A stretch of 64,000 bases of DNA from Nocardia sp. BMG51109 (GTDB taxonomy: Bacteria > Actinomycetota > Actinomycetes > Mycobacteriales > Mycobacteriaceae). The notes under the pieces were generated by a model. It was not told where the DNA came from. It was given only the letters and a program-made list of their open reading frames with translations, and searched no databases. The DNA lies in contig NZ_JAFQ01000004.1 in NCBI RefSeq assembly GCF_000526215.1, forward strand, positions 3,162,001-3,226,000, read 5' to 3'. Position numbers and translations under genes: made by a program. Below are positions 56,001 to 64,000 of this stretch, one piece after another; the first letter of the stretch is position 1; each line of letters starts with the position of its first letter.

Positions 56001-56800
56001 TCCACCCGGGTCTGCAGCGCCGCCAGCAGCACGTCCGGCCGGTCCGCGGATTCGGGATACACCGCGGAATACTGGTGGATCGTGGCCGACTCGCCGCCGG
56101 CGGCCAGCAGCGCCTGCGACATCAGCGCCGGATTGTTGCTCAGTTCGCCGCTGATGATCCACAGCTGTTCCTGGGTGAACATCTGGCGCGCGATGGCGAT
56201 CACGCCCATCTGCACGTAGTACCGCTCGATGGCGGTCTCGGTGGGAGTGGGCAGCGCGGTGATCGCGGTGTCGATGTGGGTCGCGATCTCGTCGGCCTGC
56301 TTGCCGATCTGCATCGGCGAGGTGCCCCGCCGGTTCTCGCGCAGCGTGCGCCCGGCGGACAGCGCGTTCGTGACCGCGGTGGTGACGCGCTTGTCGGCCT
56401 TCGAGATCTGCAGTGCCGCCTGCAGGTCGGCCAGCGTCTGATCGAAGTGGGCGGCGTCCTGGTCCAGCGTCGGCTGGGCGCCGCCGTCGGCGCCGGCGGC
56501 CGAGGCCACGGCCAGCTGATTCGCGGCGGCGGTGTATTCCAGCATCGGCCGGATGATCCGGGCCTGATCGCCCGCCGTGTTCAACTGCCCGATCGTGGTC
56601 AGTTCGGTCTTGACACGCAGGCCGGCGAAGACCGAGGCGAGGATGACGGGCAGAAGCAGAACGATGCCGACCTTGCTCGTCACGGACAGGTTGGACAGAC
56701 TCCTCTGCCATGGCCGCGGTGCTGTGCCCATCCCGCTTGTGTCGCCTCCGCTTGCTGATGGCCCTCCGGTCCACTCGGGTGCGGCATCAACCACCGTCAC
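53084..56800 (-). CDS. Nitrate-sensing-domain sensor kinase (CvnA-like) with a repeat tail
   Basis: 1,238 residues. A membrane helix ([20 protein letters not shown]) is followed by an outer nitrate/nitrite-sensing NIT-type helical domain, a second helix ([20 protein letters not shown]), a HAMP-like linker and an ATPase domain ([20 protein letters not shown], then [20 protein letters not shown]). A usual H-box phospho-acceptor is not obvious, as in other conservon kinases. After residue about 630 the tail is low complexity and holds a repeat of 42 residues ([19 protein letters not shown]...). GTG start. Confidence 0.85.
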   Translation of the reverse strand: MTVVDAAPEWTGGPSASGGDTSGMGTAPRPWQRSLSNLSVTSKVGIVLLLPVILASVFAGLRVKTELTTIGQLNTAGDQARIIRPMLEYTAAANQLAVASAAGADGGAQPTLDQDAAHFDQTLADLQAALQISKADKRVTTAVTNALSAGRTLRENRRGTSPMQIGKQADEIATHIDTAITALPTPTETAIERYYVQMGVIAIARQMFTQEQLWIISGELSNNPALMSQALLAAGGESATIHQYSAVYPESADRPDVLLAALQTRVDALGQNAVEPADVPGVTESLRTSDEIYTESTNRLVDRIDTSLSERLIEARGQVLRDVAFVVITLLLGLALALAVARSLVVPVRRLRRDALQVAHMDLPAELAVVRKGGATPEIVPVDVQTTEEIGQLARAVDDMHRQALYLAADQARLRLQISSMFETLSRRSQSLVEQQLTLIEDLERDEDDSNRLQSLFRLDHLATRMRRNGDNLLVLAGTALRRGHLPPVPLSDMLWSAVSQVEDYQRVEIGSVPDGVVAGEPAVDIEHLLAELIDNSLRYSPPSTPVAVSVTGAMDGGYLIEITDRGLGMSADDLRSINERLASGGEVTIETARRMGLFVVGRLAKRHTVTVSLRRTTGMSHQSGITAGVHLPGPLVSPAPGAADGPQPITGNFAAAGPPDAFGDPTTDPQRRLLSAVPDQQEPNPFGSVPDLPQRRPAEPTVPTARGPVAEAPADDLFADAAPEASGERTTYLRPPSAPADLRSPSAPADLRSPSAPAEPAFGRWAEPDSRTTADRSEEQAYLGGRAPADDRDEPGEQAYPDDESAPGGHGFLREGTLFGGRAQADAEVDADGHRQAFPGSRGFLGNRDRVGGPSSTTDEPGSEDQGYADDRTGPNADSYSDSASRPGGRGFLDNRTLFSGQPYADDDTDPDGGTDGDGRTYPDNDVPLGGRRFLGDRPPFAGRRYFEGDTDSDDGTDGDGRAYPDNDIPSGSRGFFEDRAQFTGRPYPGGDTDPDDGTDGDGRTYRGNDVPSGNRGFFEDRARFGERTHPGDQTDSDGQGYPDDRDALGNRALPDEALPDRDNLAAADDRAYSDDRAHTDDGYVAPAARMSALAAQQTTFLPRRTDTDRPDTALTRPADADSPPAGSEPATPIYQRMVSEWLVEPSSSGPVEMWDSPADEGWAAAADASRPPTADRTDGGLPIRKPGAQLVPGGLTPADEPGTPDPEEIRSNLSRHLSGVRSGRADAQYHDDGGPS
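53640..54375 (-). repeat. Coding tandem repeat, 126 bp (42 residues), in the sensor kinase tail
   Basis: The protein shows three near-equal units of 42 residues, from [36 protein letters not shown] and [18 protein letters not shown], each continuing [19 protein letters not shown]. Two to three weaker units flank them ([24 protein letters not shown]). Unit length is a multiple of three, so expansions keep the frame. They are Asp/Gly-rich and probably disordered. Confidence 0.9.
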
Positions 56801-57070
56801 CGCCTAGCTTGGAAAGCTCCCACGCACGGCCGGATTCGTTGCCAAGGTGTAGCGGTCTTGGGGTTTGTATCCCGCGCAGAACCAACTGGAGTTCTTCTTT
56901 TACCGCACGCAACATACCGTGTGGAAAGAGCGACGGCAATCCGGACCCCTACGTGCGGATAAGCCGATTCTCGCTGAACACAACGTGTTTCGGATCTCGC
57001 CGCCCGCGCGGCCCGTCGGTAAAGGGACTGGTCATCGCGCCGGAATGATCCGGCGTGTCGATAGTTTGCT

Positions 57071-57091
57071 TCTCAGTCGGCTCTCAGTCGG
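57071..57091 (+). promoter_or_regulatory. MprA-type direct repeat upstream of mprA
   Basis: TCTCAGTCGGC followed directly by TCTCAGTCGG lies 20 bases before the mprA ATG. The same pair with one change occurs before pepD, so it is a site of the regulator itself, as in the autoregulated MprA system. The rest of 56801-57110 carries both divergent promoters and no gene. Confidence 0.75.
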
Positions 57092-57110
57092 TACGGTCAG
57101 ACTGGTGGCC

Positions 57111-57800
57111 ATGCGCATTCTGGTAGTCGATGACGATCGGGCGGTGCGCGAATCGCTTCGCCGGTCGCTCACCTTCAACGGCTACTCCGTCGAACTGGCC
57201 GTCGATGGGGTCGACGCGCTGGACAAGGTGGGCGGCCAGCGCCCCGACGCCCTCGTCCTCGACGTCATGATGCCGCGGCTGGACGGGCTCGAGGTGTGCC
57301 GCCGGTTGCGCAGCACCGGTGACGACCTGCCCATACTGGTGCTGACCGCGCGCGATTCGGTCTCGGAGCGGGTCGCCGGCCTGGACGCCGGCGCCGACGA
57401 CTACCTGCCCAAGCCGTTCGCCCTGGAGGAATTGCTCGCCCGGCTGCGCGCGCTGCTGCGGCGCACCACCGCCGATCCGGTCGCCGACTCCTCGGAGACG
57501 ATGCGGTTCGCCGACCTGTCGCTGGATCCGGTCACCCGGGAGGTCTCCCGGGGCGAGCGCTCGATCAGCCTGACCCGCACCGAGTTCTCGCTGCTGGAGA
57601 TGCTGATGGCCAATCCGCGCCGGGTGCTGACCCGCAGCCGCATCCTGGAGGAGGTCTGGGGCTACGACTTCCCGACCTCCGGTAACGCCCTCGAGGTGTA
57701 CATCGGCTATCTGCGGCGCAAGACCGAGGCCGAGGGCGAGCCCCGGCTCATCCACACCGTGCGCGGTGTCGGTTACGTGCTCCGCGAGACGGCGCCGTAG
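57111..57800 (+). CDS. mprA: Response regulator MprA
   Basis: 229 residues. Receiver domain with the acidic pair [13 protein letters not shown], the phospho-acceptor aspartate near residue 51 in [12 protein letters not shown] and the lysine in [14 protein letters not shown]; the C-terminal OmpR-type winged helix has [20 protein letters not shown] and [19 protein letters not shown]. Partner of MprB; controls envelope stress and pepD. The ATG at 57111 has no strong ribosome site. Order mprA-mprB-pepD-moaB2 is that of Rv0981-Rv0984. Confidence 0.96.
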   Translation: MRILVVDDDRAVRESLRRSLTFNGYSVELAVDGVDALDKVGGQRPDALVLDVMMPRLDGLEVCRRLRSTGDDLPILVLTARDSVSERVAGLDAGADDYLPKPFALEELLARLRALLRRTTADPVADSSETMRFADLSLDPVTREVSRGERSISLTRTEFSLLEMLMANPRRVLTRSRILEEVWGYDFPTSGNALEVYIGYLRRKTEAEGEPRLIHTVRGVGYVLRETAP

Positions 57801-57813
57801 GAGTGCCGTAGTT

Positions 57814-59295
57814 GTGGGAAGAACGGTTCCGCATCAGCCGGTGGTCGCCGCGCTGCGACCGCGGGCGGAGGCCTCCGAGCTCCGCCCGCCGATGCCGCTG
57901 ACCCGGTCGGTCTCGTTGCGCTGGCGGGTGACCCTGCTGGCGGCGTCGGTGGTGGCGGTGGCCGTCGCGATGGCCTCGATCGCGGCCTACGCGCTGGTGG
58001 CGCGCTCGCTCTACGCCGATGTCGACAAGCAGCTGCGGGAGCGGGCCGACGTGCTCGTCCGGGCCGATATCGACCGGGTGAGCTTCCCGTACATCATCAT
58101 GCTCAGCAGCCTCTACTACAACGATCTCGGCATCGCGATCATCTACCGCGGCGCCGACGCGCCTGCGGCCCCGCCGCAGTCGATGTATCCGCCGGTCGGT
58201 GCGGCGGAGTGGAGCGTGGCCCGGGGCGATTCGTCGGCCTCGCTGCGCACCGTCGGGAACCAGCGGGTGCTCGCCGAACGGATGAGTTCGGGGAGCACCC
58301 TGGTGGTCTCGCGGTCGCTGCAACCGACCAAGGAGGTGCTGGACAAGCTCGCCCTGCTGCTGTTCGTGGTCGGCGGATGCGGGGTCGTGCTGGCGGCGGC
58401 CGCCGGCACGGCGGTCGGGCGAACCGGTCTGCGCCCGGTGGCTCGGCTGACCGCGGCCACCGAACGCATCGCGCGTACCGACGATCTGACCCCGATCCCG
58501 GTGAGTGGCGACGACGAATTGGCCCGGCTCACGGCGAGTTTCAACACGATGCTGCGCGCGCTCGCGGAATCGCGTGAGCGGCAACGCCGTCTCGTCGCCG
58601 ACGCCGGACACGAGCTGCGTACCCCCCTGACATCGCTGCGCACCAATATGGAACTGCTGATCGCCTCGCAACGGCCGGGCGCTCCGGCGATTCCCGCCCA
58701 GGACATGGCCGAACTGCGCACCGATGTGGTGGCGCAGATCGAGGAACTGTCCACGCTGGTCGGCGATCTGGTGGACCTGGCCCGCGAGGACGCCCCGGAC
58801 GCGGTGTACGAGCGAGTGGATCTGGGCGAGGTGACCGAACGCGCGCTCGAGCGCGTGCGGCGCCGGCGCGCCGGTATCGAATTCGTCGCGGAACTGCAGC
58901 CGTGGTTCGTCTACGGGCACGAGGCGGGCTTGGTGCGGGCGATTCTCAATGTGCTCGACAATGCCGCCAAATGGAGCCCCGCCGGTGCGCAGGTCCGGGT
59001 TGCCATGCGCGAGAACCGCCCGGGCCTGTTGGAATTCACCGTCGACGACGCGGGGCCGGGTATCGCGCCCAACGAGCGGGAGCTGGTGTTCGAACGCTTC
59101 TATCGGACCACGGCGTCTCGTTCCATGCCCGGTTCCGGATTGGGCCTGGCCATCGCCAAGCAGGTCGTGACCAAGCACGGCGGCACCATCACGATCGATA
59201 CCTCCGATCGCGGTGGTGCGCTGATCCGCATCGTGCTGCCGGGCGAGGGCGGGCCACCGCCGGAGGCGACCTCCGCACAGGGAGAGGTTTCGTAG
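57814..59295 (+). CDS. mprB: Sensor histidine kinase MprB
   Basis: About 493 residues. Two membrane helices (VTLLAASVVAVAVAMASIAA and the one from LLFVVGGCGVVLAAAAGTAV) enclose an extracytoplasmic sensor loop. HAMP follows, then the H-box DAGHELRTPLTSLR with the histidine near residue 266, and the ATPase core NVLDNAAKWSPAG, DAGPGIAPNERELVF and GSGLGLAIAKQVV. It responds to envelope stress in mycobacteria. GTG at 57814 is chosen 13 bases after the mprA stop; a later ATG at 57892 is possible. Confidence 0.94.
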   Translation: MGRTVPHQPVVAALRPRAEASELRPPMPLTRSVSLRWRVTLLAASVVAVAVAMASIAAYALVARSLYADVDKQLRERADVLVRADIDRVSFPYIIMLSSLYYNDLGIAIIYRGADAPAAPPQSMYPPVGAAEWSVARGDSSASLRTVGNQRVLAERMSSGSTLVVSRSLQPTKEVLDKLALLLFVVGGCGVVLAAAAGTAVGRTGLRPVARLTAATERIARTDDLTPIPVSGDDELARLTASFNTMLRALAESRERQRRLVADAGHELRTPLTSLRTNMELLIASQRPGAPAIPAQDMAELRTDVVAQIEELSTLVGDLVDLAREDAPDAVYERVDLGEVTERALERVRRRRAGIEFVAELQPWFVYGHEAGLVRAILNVLDNAAKWSPAGAQVRVAMRENRPGLLEFTVDDAGPGIAPNERELVFERFYRTTASRSMPGSGLGLAIAKQVVTKHGGTITIDTSDRGGALIRIVLPGEGGPPPEATSAQGEVS

Positions 59296-59369
59296 CGCTT
59301 CGCCGCGTGTACCGCCCCGTAGAATGTCGCAGGTAGCAGCAGCGATATCTGCGACAACTGATAGCTCCG

Positions 59370-59390
59370 TCTCAGTCCGCTCTCAGTCGA
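59370..59390 (+). promoter_or_regulatory. MprA-type direct repeat upstream of pepD
   Basis: TCTCAGTCCGC followed by TCTCAGTCGA, 42 bases before the pepD start, agrees with the pair upstream of mprA at nearly every base. It shows pepD has its own MprA-controlled promoter inside the operon. Confidence 0.75.
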
Positions 59391-59432
59391 GATCATCACA
59401 CTGGTCGACAGTCTCGAGGAGAAACGAGGGAA

Positions 59433-60893
59433 ATGACCGAGGATTCGAAGGACAGGCGGGACGAGCCGACGACGGCTCAGGGTGGCTCGGATGCGCCTGT
59501 CGAAGCGACCGGACCGCAGCCGACCGAACAGCTCCCGACGGCGACTCCGCACGAATCACAGCCGCAGCAGCCGGGTTTCGGCCCGGCCGGCCATCAGCCC
59601 GGCCCCGCCCCGGCCCCGCCGTACGCTGCCTATCCGCAGGATCCGGGTGTGCAGCACACCGCGCCCATGCCGCCCTATCCGCCCGAGTACGGTGCCGTCG
59701 CACCGGGTGGTCCGGCCGGCCCGGGTGGTCCCGGCCAGCCGCCGGGCGTCCCGTATCCGGCGGCCGGACCCGCCCCGCAGCCGGGCGGCCGGGGCCGGGC
59801 CGGTCTGGTGGCCGGCGCGGTCGTGCTGGCGCTGGTGGCCGGGGGCGTGGGCGGCGCGGTGGGCTCGCTCGCCACCCGGTCGGACGATTCCGCCCCCGTG
59901 ACCAACGCCCTGGACGCCCCGGTGCCCAAGGCGGACAACGTCTCCAACGCACCGGCCGGCAGCGTGCCCGCCGCCGCGCAGAAGGTGCTGCCGAGCGTGG
60001 TGATGATCCGGGTGGCCGGCGCCCAGGCGGAGGGGGAGGGTTCCGGGGTGGTGCTGTCCTCGGACGGATTGATCCTCACCAACAACCACGTCGTCAGCGG
60101 CGCCGGGCCGAACGCCCGGATGCAGGTCCAGTTCAACGACGGCACAACCTCTTCCGCCACGGTCGTAGGCGCGGATCCGATCTCGGACCTGGCGGTCGTC
60201 AAGGCCTCCGACAAGACCGGACTCTCGCCGATCGAGCTGGGCACCTCCTCGAATCTGCAGGTCGGGCAGTCCGCCGTGGCCGTCGGCTCACCGCTCGGCC
60301 TGTCCGGAACGGTGACGACCGGCATCGTGTCCGCGCTCAACCGGCCGGTGTCCACCAGCGGCGAACAGGGCGGCGACGGTTCGGTGATCTCCGCGATCCA
60401 GACCGACGCGCCGATCAACCCGGGCAACTCCGGCGGTCCGCTGGTCGACATGTCGGGCAAGCTGATCGGCCTCAATACGGCCATCGCCACCCTGGGCACC
60501 TCGGAGGCCAGCGGCCAGCAGGGCGGCTCCATCGGTCTGGGCTTCGCCATCCCGGTCGATCAGGCCCGGCGCGTCGCCGACGAGCTGATCAAGACCGGCC
60601 ACGCGACCTACGCCCAGATCGGGATCACCGTGAACCGGGTCGATACGTCCACGGGCGCCCGGGTCCGCGACGTCGTCCCCGACGGCCCGGCCGGGAAGGC
60701 CGGCATTCCGGCCGGTGCGATCGTGACCAAGGTGAACGATCAGATCATCGACTCGGGCAACGGGCTGATCGCCGCCGTCCGTTCGCATCAGCCCGGCGAC
60801 AAGGTGAAGGTCACCTACACCGACGACAAGGGACAGAATCCCAAGACCGTCGAAGTGACCCTCGCCGCGGCGCCCGCGGAGGGCGGCCGATGA
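59433..60893 (+). CDS. pepD: HtrA-family serine protease PepD
   Basis: 486 residues. A cytoplasmic Pro/Gln/Gly-rich leader of about 125 residues, one membrane helix (GLVAGAVVLALVAGGVGG), then a trypsin-like domain with the triad His219 (TNNHVV), Asp252 (SDLAVV) and Ser333 (GNSGGP), and a C-terminal PDZ domain (VRDVVPDGPAGKAGIPAGAI). It degrades or refolds misfolded envelope proteins and, in mycobacteria, feeds back on MprAB and SigE. The ATG follows GAGG. Its stop overlaps moaB2 by 4 bases. Confidence 0.96.
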   Translation: MTEDSKDRRDEPTTAQGGSDAPVEATGPQPTEQLPTATPHESQPQQPGFGPAGHQPGPAPAPPYAAYPQDPGVQHTAPMPPYPPEYGAVAPGGPAGPGGPGQPPGVPYPAAGPAPQPGGRGRAGLVAGAVVLALVAGGVGGAVGSLATRSDDSAPVTNALDAPVPKADNVSNAPAGSVPAAAQKVLPSVVMIRVAGAQAEGEGSGVVLSSDGLILTNNHVVSGAGPNARMQVQFNDGTTSSATVVGADPISDLAVVKASDKTGLSPIELGTSSNLQVGQSAVAVGSPLGLSGTVTTGIVSALNRPVSTSGEQGGDGSVISAIQTDAPINPGNSGGPLVDMSGKLIGLNTAIATLGTSEASGQQGGSIGLGFAIPVDQARRVADELIKTGHATYAQIGITVNRVDTSTGARVRDVVPDGPAGKAGIPAGAIVTKVNDQIIDSGNGLIAAVRSHQPGDKVKVTYTDDKGQNPKTVEVTLAAAPAEGGR

Positions 60894-61483
60894 TGCGCGG
60901 CCCGCGCCCCGTCACCGCCCTGTCCGACCGGCGCCGGGGCCCCGGGGACACCGCACCGATGTCACCGGTGGACGCTACGGTGAGCAGCATGGAAATCGAT
61001 GCCGCTGTGGCCGGCCGTGCACTTGTCGTCGTCGTCGACGACCGAACCGCGCACGGCGGGGTGGATTCGCTGGGTCCGCTGGTGACGGAGCTGCTCACCG
61101 AGGCCGGGTTTCTGGTCGATGCCACGGTGCTGGTGGCCAACGACGAGGTCGAGATCCGCAACGCGCTCAACACGGCGGTGATCGGCGGCGTCGACCTGGT
61201 GATATCGGTCGGCGGTACGGGCATGTCCCCGCGCGACGTCACCCCGGAGTCCACCTCCGAGGTGCTCGATCGTGAACTGCCGGGCATCAGCGAGGCGTTG
61301 CGCTCGTCCGGGCTGGCCGCCGGTTCGCTGGACGCCGGCCTGTCCCGAGGGCTGGCCGGGGTGTCCGGAAGCACGCTCGTGGTCAATTTGCCCGGCACCC
61401 GCGCCGCGGTCCGCGACGGCATGGCAACCCTGGGCCCGCTGGCCTCCCGGGTCATCGACGAACTGTCCGGATTGGACGAGTGA
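60890..61483 (+). CDS. MoaB/MogA-family molybdenum cofactor protein (Rv0984-like)
   Basis: 197 residues; the family adenylylates molybdopterin or acts in the cofactor pathway. ALVVVVDDRTAHGGVDSLGP, LVISVGGTGMSPRDVTPEST and SGSTLVVNLPGTRAAVRDG form the MoCF-binding fold. The first 33 residues before MEIDAAVAG are rich in Arg and Pro and may not be translated; ATG 60890 is coupled to the pepD stop, ATG 60989 is the alternative. Rv0984 (moaB2) has the same place in M. tuberculosis. Confidence 0.9.
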   Translation: MMRGPRPVTALSDRRRGPGDTAPMSPVDATVSSMEIDAAVAGRALVVVVDDRTAHGGVDSLGPLVTELLTEAGFLVDATVLVANDEVEIRNALNTAVIGGVDLVISVGGTGMSPRDVTPESTSEVLDRELPGISEALRSSGLAAGSLDAGLSRGLAGVSGSTLVVNLPGTRAAVRDGMATLGPLASRVIDELSGLDE

Positions 61484-61701
61484 CAACACCCCCGCACGAC
61501 GACGAGCCGACCCCGCGTCCGGGCCGCACCGGCGGCCGCCCGCGGGGTCGTGTGCGTTCTGCGGCCGATGCGGCGCGGCTGGCCCGCATCTTCGGTGACA
61601 CCCTGCCGCAAACCACCAGCGATGAGCGCGGTCCGGACGGCGAGCGCGCCGCGTCCGCGGACGAGTGGCTGCGCTCACAGGTGCCCCCGCACCACGAATG
61701 A
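61480..61701 (+). CDS. Small hypothetical protein
   Basis: 73 residues: a proline/arginine-rich start (TPRPGRTGGRPRGRVRS) and one short helix SAADAARLARIFGDTLP, then a tail. The GTG overlaps the moaB-like stop by 4 bases (GTGA), which supports translation. The family is unknown. Short, Arg-rich proteins of this kind follow moaB2 in other actinomycetes as far as I recall, but I cannot verify this here. Confidence 0.6.
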   Translation: MTTPPHDDEPTPRPGRTGGRPRGRVRSAADAARLARIFGDTLPQTTSDERGPDGERAASADEWLRSQVPPHHE

Positions 61702-61816
61702 CTTCTCGCATCACGGGGCTATCTCGACGTCTCAGTTGGGCCAGGCTGTCGTGATCCGATCGATACCGATCTCTCACTGCGTTTATGCGCATTCCTCGTT
61801 GTGCCCCGATGGTCTG

Positions 61817-61832
61817 TGTGATCCAGATCACA
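61817..61832. promoter_or_regulatory. CRP/GlxR site upstream of the porin pair
   Basis: TGTGATCCAGATCACA is a perfect palindrome and a full match to TGTGA-N6-TCACA. It lies about 280 bases before the first porin. The rest of 61702-62112 is AT-richer leader and promoter without a gene. Confidence 0.75.
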
Positions 61833-62112
61833 TCGAGTTTGCGGGGCCTTACGTTGTCAGTTGGTCGCCGGTGCGTTTACTGTCCCAATTTGGGCTGCTT
61901 CACCTGCGGTTCCTGACGGCTTGGGGAAGGCGTGCCGGCGCCGACCCCGGCGGAACGTAGCCCGGTTCCGACCGTTGGGTTGTCGTTTGCCGGATATTCG
62001 TCACCGGTTACACGGTGGCAACAAAATAGCGACAAACTGAGCTGGGCCCGAAGGGGACCGCTTTTCGGCCTCGATGGTCGAGGCTGAGCGTAAGAACCTG
62101 ATGAGGGGAAGT

Positions 62113-62790
62113 ATGAGCGAGAACCGCACCAAAGGTCTGCGGCGTGGTGCCCGCTTCGCGGGTATCGGCGCGGCTGTAGCCGTGGCCATCGGCCTTTTCT
62201 CTACCGGTGCTGCCAACGCCGACACCTTCGTGCCGTTGCCGGACGGCCAGAAGCTGGGGCCCAATGGCGTTGTGATCACCCGCACCGGTGAGCACGCCAC
62301 CGTTTCACCGTCGCTGGCGGCCAACGGCGCCGGCCGCACCGTGTGGGTGTCGGGCAACGCCTTCGCCGACGTGCCCAACGCTCCCGAGGCGGAAGTCGGC
62401 CCGAACAACGGCCCGCTGAACTCTCCGGGGACCAACAACTCGTCGAGCCACGGCTCGTCTCAGGTCAACACCGGCTACATCGTGGGATGCCAGGTCAACA
62501 TCGGATCCGACGCCATTTCCGCGAGCCTGTCCGGCGGGATCAGCATGAGCGATGCCAGCCTCAGCGGCTCCATCGGCCTGGAGCTCGGACCCGGTGAGGT
62601 GAAGTTCGTCCAGATCGACTACAAGGACATCACCAAGCCCGGTCGGTACTCGGTCGAGTATCAGGACGCGGAGATCGAGATCCAGAATTGCGCGGGGTAC
62701 GCCCAGGCCCGGTCGTACACGGTCGTCGAGGTCGTCGGTGACCACTACTCGAAGACCACCCTCTACGGGCAGCCGTTCTCCATCGGCTGA
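62113..62790 (+). CDS. MspA/Nfp-type outer-membrane porin
   Basis: 225 residues. The signal peptide ends AANA after residue 36, and the mature chain begins DTFVPLPDG. It shares with the second porin the segments TGYIVGCQVNIG and a final NCAGYAQARSYTVVEV; two cysteines may pair. MspA proteins form octameric beta-barrel pores through the mycolate layer; Nocardia farcinica uses two related subunits, NfpA and NfpB, encoded side by side. AGGGGAA precedes the ATG. It is followed by its partner after 62 bases. Confidence 0.92.
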   Translation: MSENRTKGLRRGARFAGIGAAVAVAIGLFSTGAANADTFVPLPDGQKLGPNGVVITRTGEHATVSPSLAANGAGRTVWVSGNAFADVPNAPEAEVGPNNGPLNSPGTNNSSSHGSSQVNTGYIVGCQVNIGSDAISASLSGGISMSDASLSGSIGLELGPGEVKFVQIDYKDITKPGRYSVEYQDAEIEIQNCAGYAQARSYTVVEVVGDHYSKTTLYGQPFSIG

Positions 62791-62852
62791 TGTGGTCCAG
62801 TTCCGCCAAACCCATTCCCGCGTAAAGCGATTCACCCTAGAGGGACCTCATT

Positions 62853-63536
62853 ATGAACATCCGTAAGACCGTGGCCCGCGCGGCCGGTGTCGGTGCTGTC
62901 GCCACCGCCGCCCTGGGCCTTCTCTCCACCGGCGCAGCCAACGCCGACACCTTCGTCCCGCTGCCGGGCGCCGACCTGACCAAGACCCTGTCCGACGGCA
63001 CCACGGTGCACATCTGGGTGGACGGCGAGTCGGCGAACATCAACCCGTCGATGGGCTCCACCCCGGTGCACCGCAATACCTGGGTGAGCGGTAGTGCCCA
63101 CGTGGACATCTCCGGTTCCGCCGGGGAGAACACCGGTGGCAGCATCTACCCGGGCTACGTCGTCGGTTGCCAGGTCAACATCGATGGCGGCGGCGTCAAC
63201 GGTGGCCCCGAGACCGGCGTCGAGTGGGACTCGGAAGGCACCGTCACGCCGTCCGTCAAGGGCAGCGGCGGCGGTGACCTGACCCTCGGACCCGGCCAGG
63301 CGCAGTCGTTCTACGTGCTCGATCTCGAGCAGGCCGACGACTACGGCAACGAGTCGCACAAGAAGCGCAACAAGTTCAAGAGCAACAGCGGCTCGGTGTC
63401 CTGGGCCGACTCGACCATCGGCATCAACGGCTGCGGCGGCTACGCGCAGGCGCGCTCGTTCGTCAACGTCGAGGTCGAGACCGACAACGTCATCAGCTGG
63501 GTGACGGTGTGGGGTCAGCCGTTCAGCCTGGGCTGA
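62853..63536 (+). CDS. MspA/Nfp-type outer-membrane porin (second subunit)
   Basis: 227 residues with a signal peptide ending AANA after residue 31 and mature start DTFVPLPGAD. Shared features with the first porin include GYVVGCQVNID and NGCGGYAQARSFVNVEVE. It differs by a glycine-rich middle (SEGTVTPSVKGSGGGDLTLG) and a Lys/Asn-rich segment (ESHKKRNKFKSNSG) that could set a different constriction zone. The ATG follows AGAGGGACC. It is probably transcribed with the first porin. Confidence 0.92.
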   Translation: MNIRKTVARAAGVGAVATAALGLLSTGAANADTFVPLPGADLTKTLSDGTTVHIWVDGESANINPSMGSTPVHRNTWVSGSAHVDISGSAGENTGGSIYPGYVVGCQVNIDGGGVNGGPETGVEWDSEGTVTPSVKGSGGGDLTLGPGQAQSFYVLDLEQADDYGNESHKKRNKFKSNSGSVSWADSTIGINGCGGYAQARSFVNVEVETDNVISWVTVWGQPFSLG

Positions 63537-63635
63537 TTCCGGTACCGACCATCGATCGCTCCGGCCGGCTCGTGGCCGGGGCGTATCGGTGAGTTCCCGG
63601 TGGTGAGCACGCCGGGACGATCAAAGTAACGCTCG

Positions 63636-63668
63636 GGTGGGCCCGGTGCCGCGTGCACCGGGCCCACC
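63636..63668 (+). terminator. Terminator after the porin pair
   Basis: A 14-bp perfect stem (GGTGGGCCCGGTGC and complement) with a 5-base loop, 100 bases after the second porin stop. Confidence 0.88.
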
Positions 63669-63719
63669 GTCGTATGCACGACCCCTCGATGTTCGGGGGC
63701 CTGGTTCGCGGGGCTACAC

Positions 63720-63767
63720 GGTCAGTATTCGTGACGGTCAGTGTTCGTGACGGTCCGGAGTCGTGCC
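63720..63767 (-). repeat. Tandem repeat, 16 bp x 3, over the mscL stop
   Basis: On the + strand GGTCAGTATTCGTGAC (63720), GGTCAGTGTTCGTGAC (63736) and GGTCCGGAGTCGTGCC (63752) follow with a strict period of 16. The middle unit contains the mscL stop; the left one is beyond the gene. Confidence 0.85.
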
Positions 63768-64000
63768 TGCCGGTGCGTTCGATTCGTGTCGGCCGCCGGC
63801 GCTCTTGCCGCCCTCGGCGAGCAGATCGCGGATCTCCTGGAGCAGCTCGAGCTCGGTGGCCTCGTCCTTCGAGGCGGCGCCCCAGCGCTTCTTGGCCTTG
63901 CCGGCGGGCAGCACCAGGACGAAGTAGAGGATGGCCGCGATCAGCAGGAAGTTGATCGCCGCGGTGACGATCGGCCCGATCGCGATGAACGTGGCCGGTT
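63738..64000 (-). CDS. mscL: Large-conductance mechanosensitive channel MscL (C-terminal part)
   Basis: The last 86 residues are visible before the window ends. TAAINFLLIAAILYFVLVLP is the second membrane helix, followed by AGKAKKRWGAASKDEATELE and the C-terminal helix LLQEIRDLLAEGG. The tail (HESNAPAGTTPDRHEH) is longer than in E. coli. MscL opens to release solutes under turgor. In M. tuberculosis the same gene follows moaB2 in the same orientation. Confidence 0.93.
   Translation of the reverse strand, partial: PATFIAIGPIVTAAINFLLIAAILYFVLVLPAGKAKKRWGAASKDEATELELLQEIRDLLAEGGKSAGGRHESNAPAGTTPDRHEH

Overview
This 64 kb window is high-GC DNA from an actinomycete of the mycolic-acid group, most probably a Nocardia. 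The pointers are two tandem MspA/Nfp-type outer-membrane porins, blocks of gene order shared with Mycobacterium tuberculosis, a signal-transduction conservon and an orphan type VII-secretion-like ATPase. The shared blocks are fpg / pgi / chorismate mutase / uvrD1 / M23 peptidase / sucCD / Rv0954-like / perM / purN / purH, and mprA-mprB-pepD-moaB2 followed by mscL. I see no phage, transposase, integrase, rRNA or intact tRNA gene.

Layout. 0-12 kb: a dicarboxylate carrier, two decayed genes, a PH-like membrane protein, an EccC-like ATPase without its membrane part, an encapsulin with its DyP peroxidase cargo, a cupin, thyA-folA and cobF. 11-27 kb: a frameshifted secreted protein, fpg, a carboxylesterase, a MocR regulator divergent from a flavin split-barrel protein, a MazEF-like toxin-antitoxin pair, an acyltransferase, a crotonase divergent from a TetR/AidB-like operon, and an SRPBCC-SDR fusion. 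27-44.5 kb: core metabolism and division (pgi, gabD, chorismate mutase, uvrD1, LytM peptidase, sucCD, Rv0954-like, perM, purN-purH). 44.8-48.5 kb: a Zur-type divergon of cysteine-poor, zinc-independent ribosomal proteins (S18, S14, L33 and L28 one way; a CobW/MRF-like protein, L31 and a very short L32 the other way). 50.8-56.8 kb: a conservon (sensor kinase, roadblock, DUF742, GTPase) with an MHYT membrane protein. 57-64 kb: mprA-mprB-pepD-moaB2, two porins and the end of mscL.

The most unusual signal is not a gene. Many gene ends carry a tandem 'echo': the last codons and stop codon are repeated just beyond the gene in units of 16-90 bp, more degenerate with distance. I see it after the pseudogene at 12.16 kb, fpg, the crotonase, the SRPBCC-SDR gene, the M23 peptidase, sucD and mscL. 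A non-tandem copy of the dctA tail lies 0.6 kb downstream of it. Gene starts are amplified at pgi and purH. At sucCD a second array has copied the descending arm of the terminator hairpin five times.

Regulation visible in the sequence includes two Zur-like boxes between the ribosomal operons and a third similar box before the toxin-antitoxin pair, matching direct repeats before mprA and pepD, CRP/GlxR-type palindromes before the porins and sucC, palindromes in the divergent MocR and TetR intergenic regions, and many perfect terminator hairpins.
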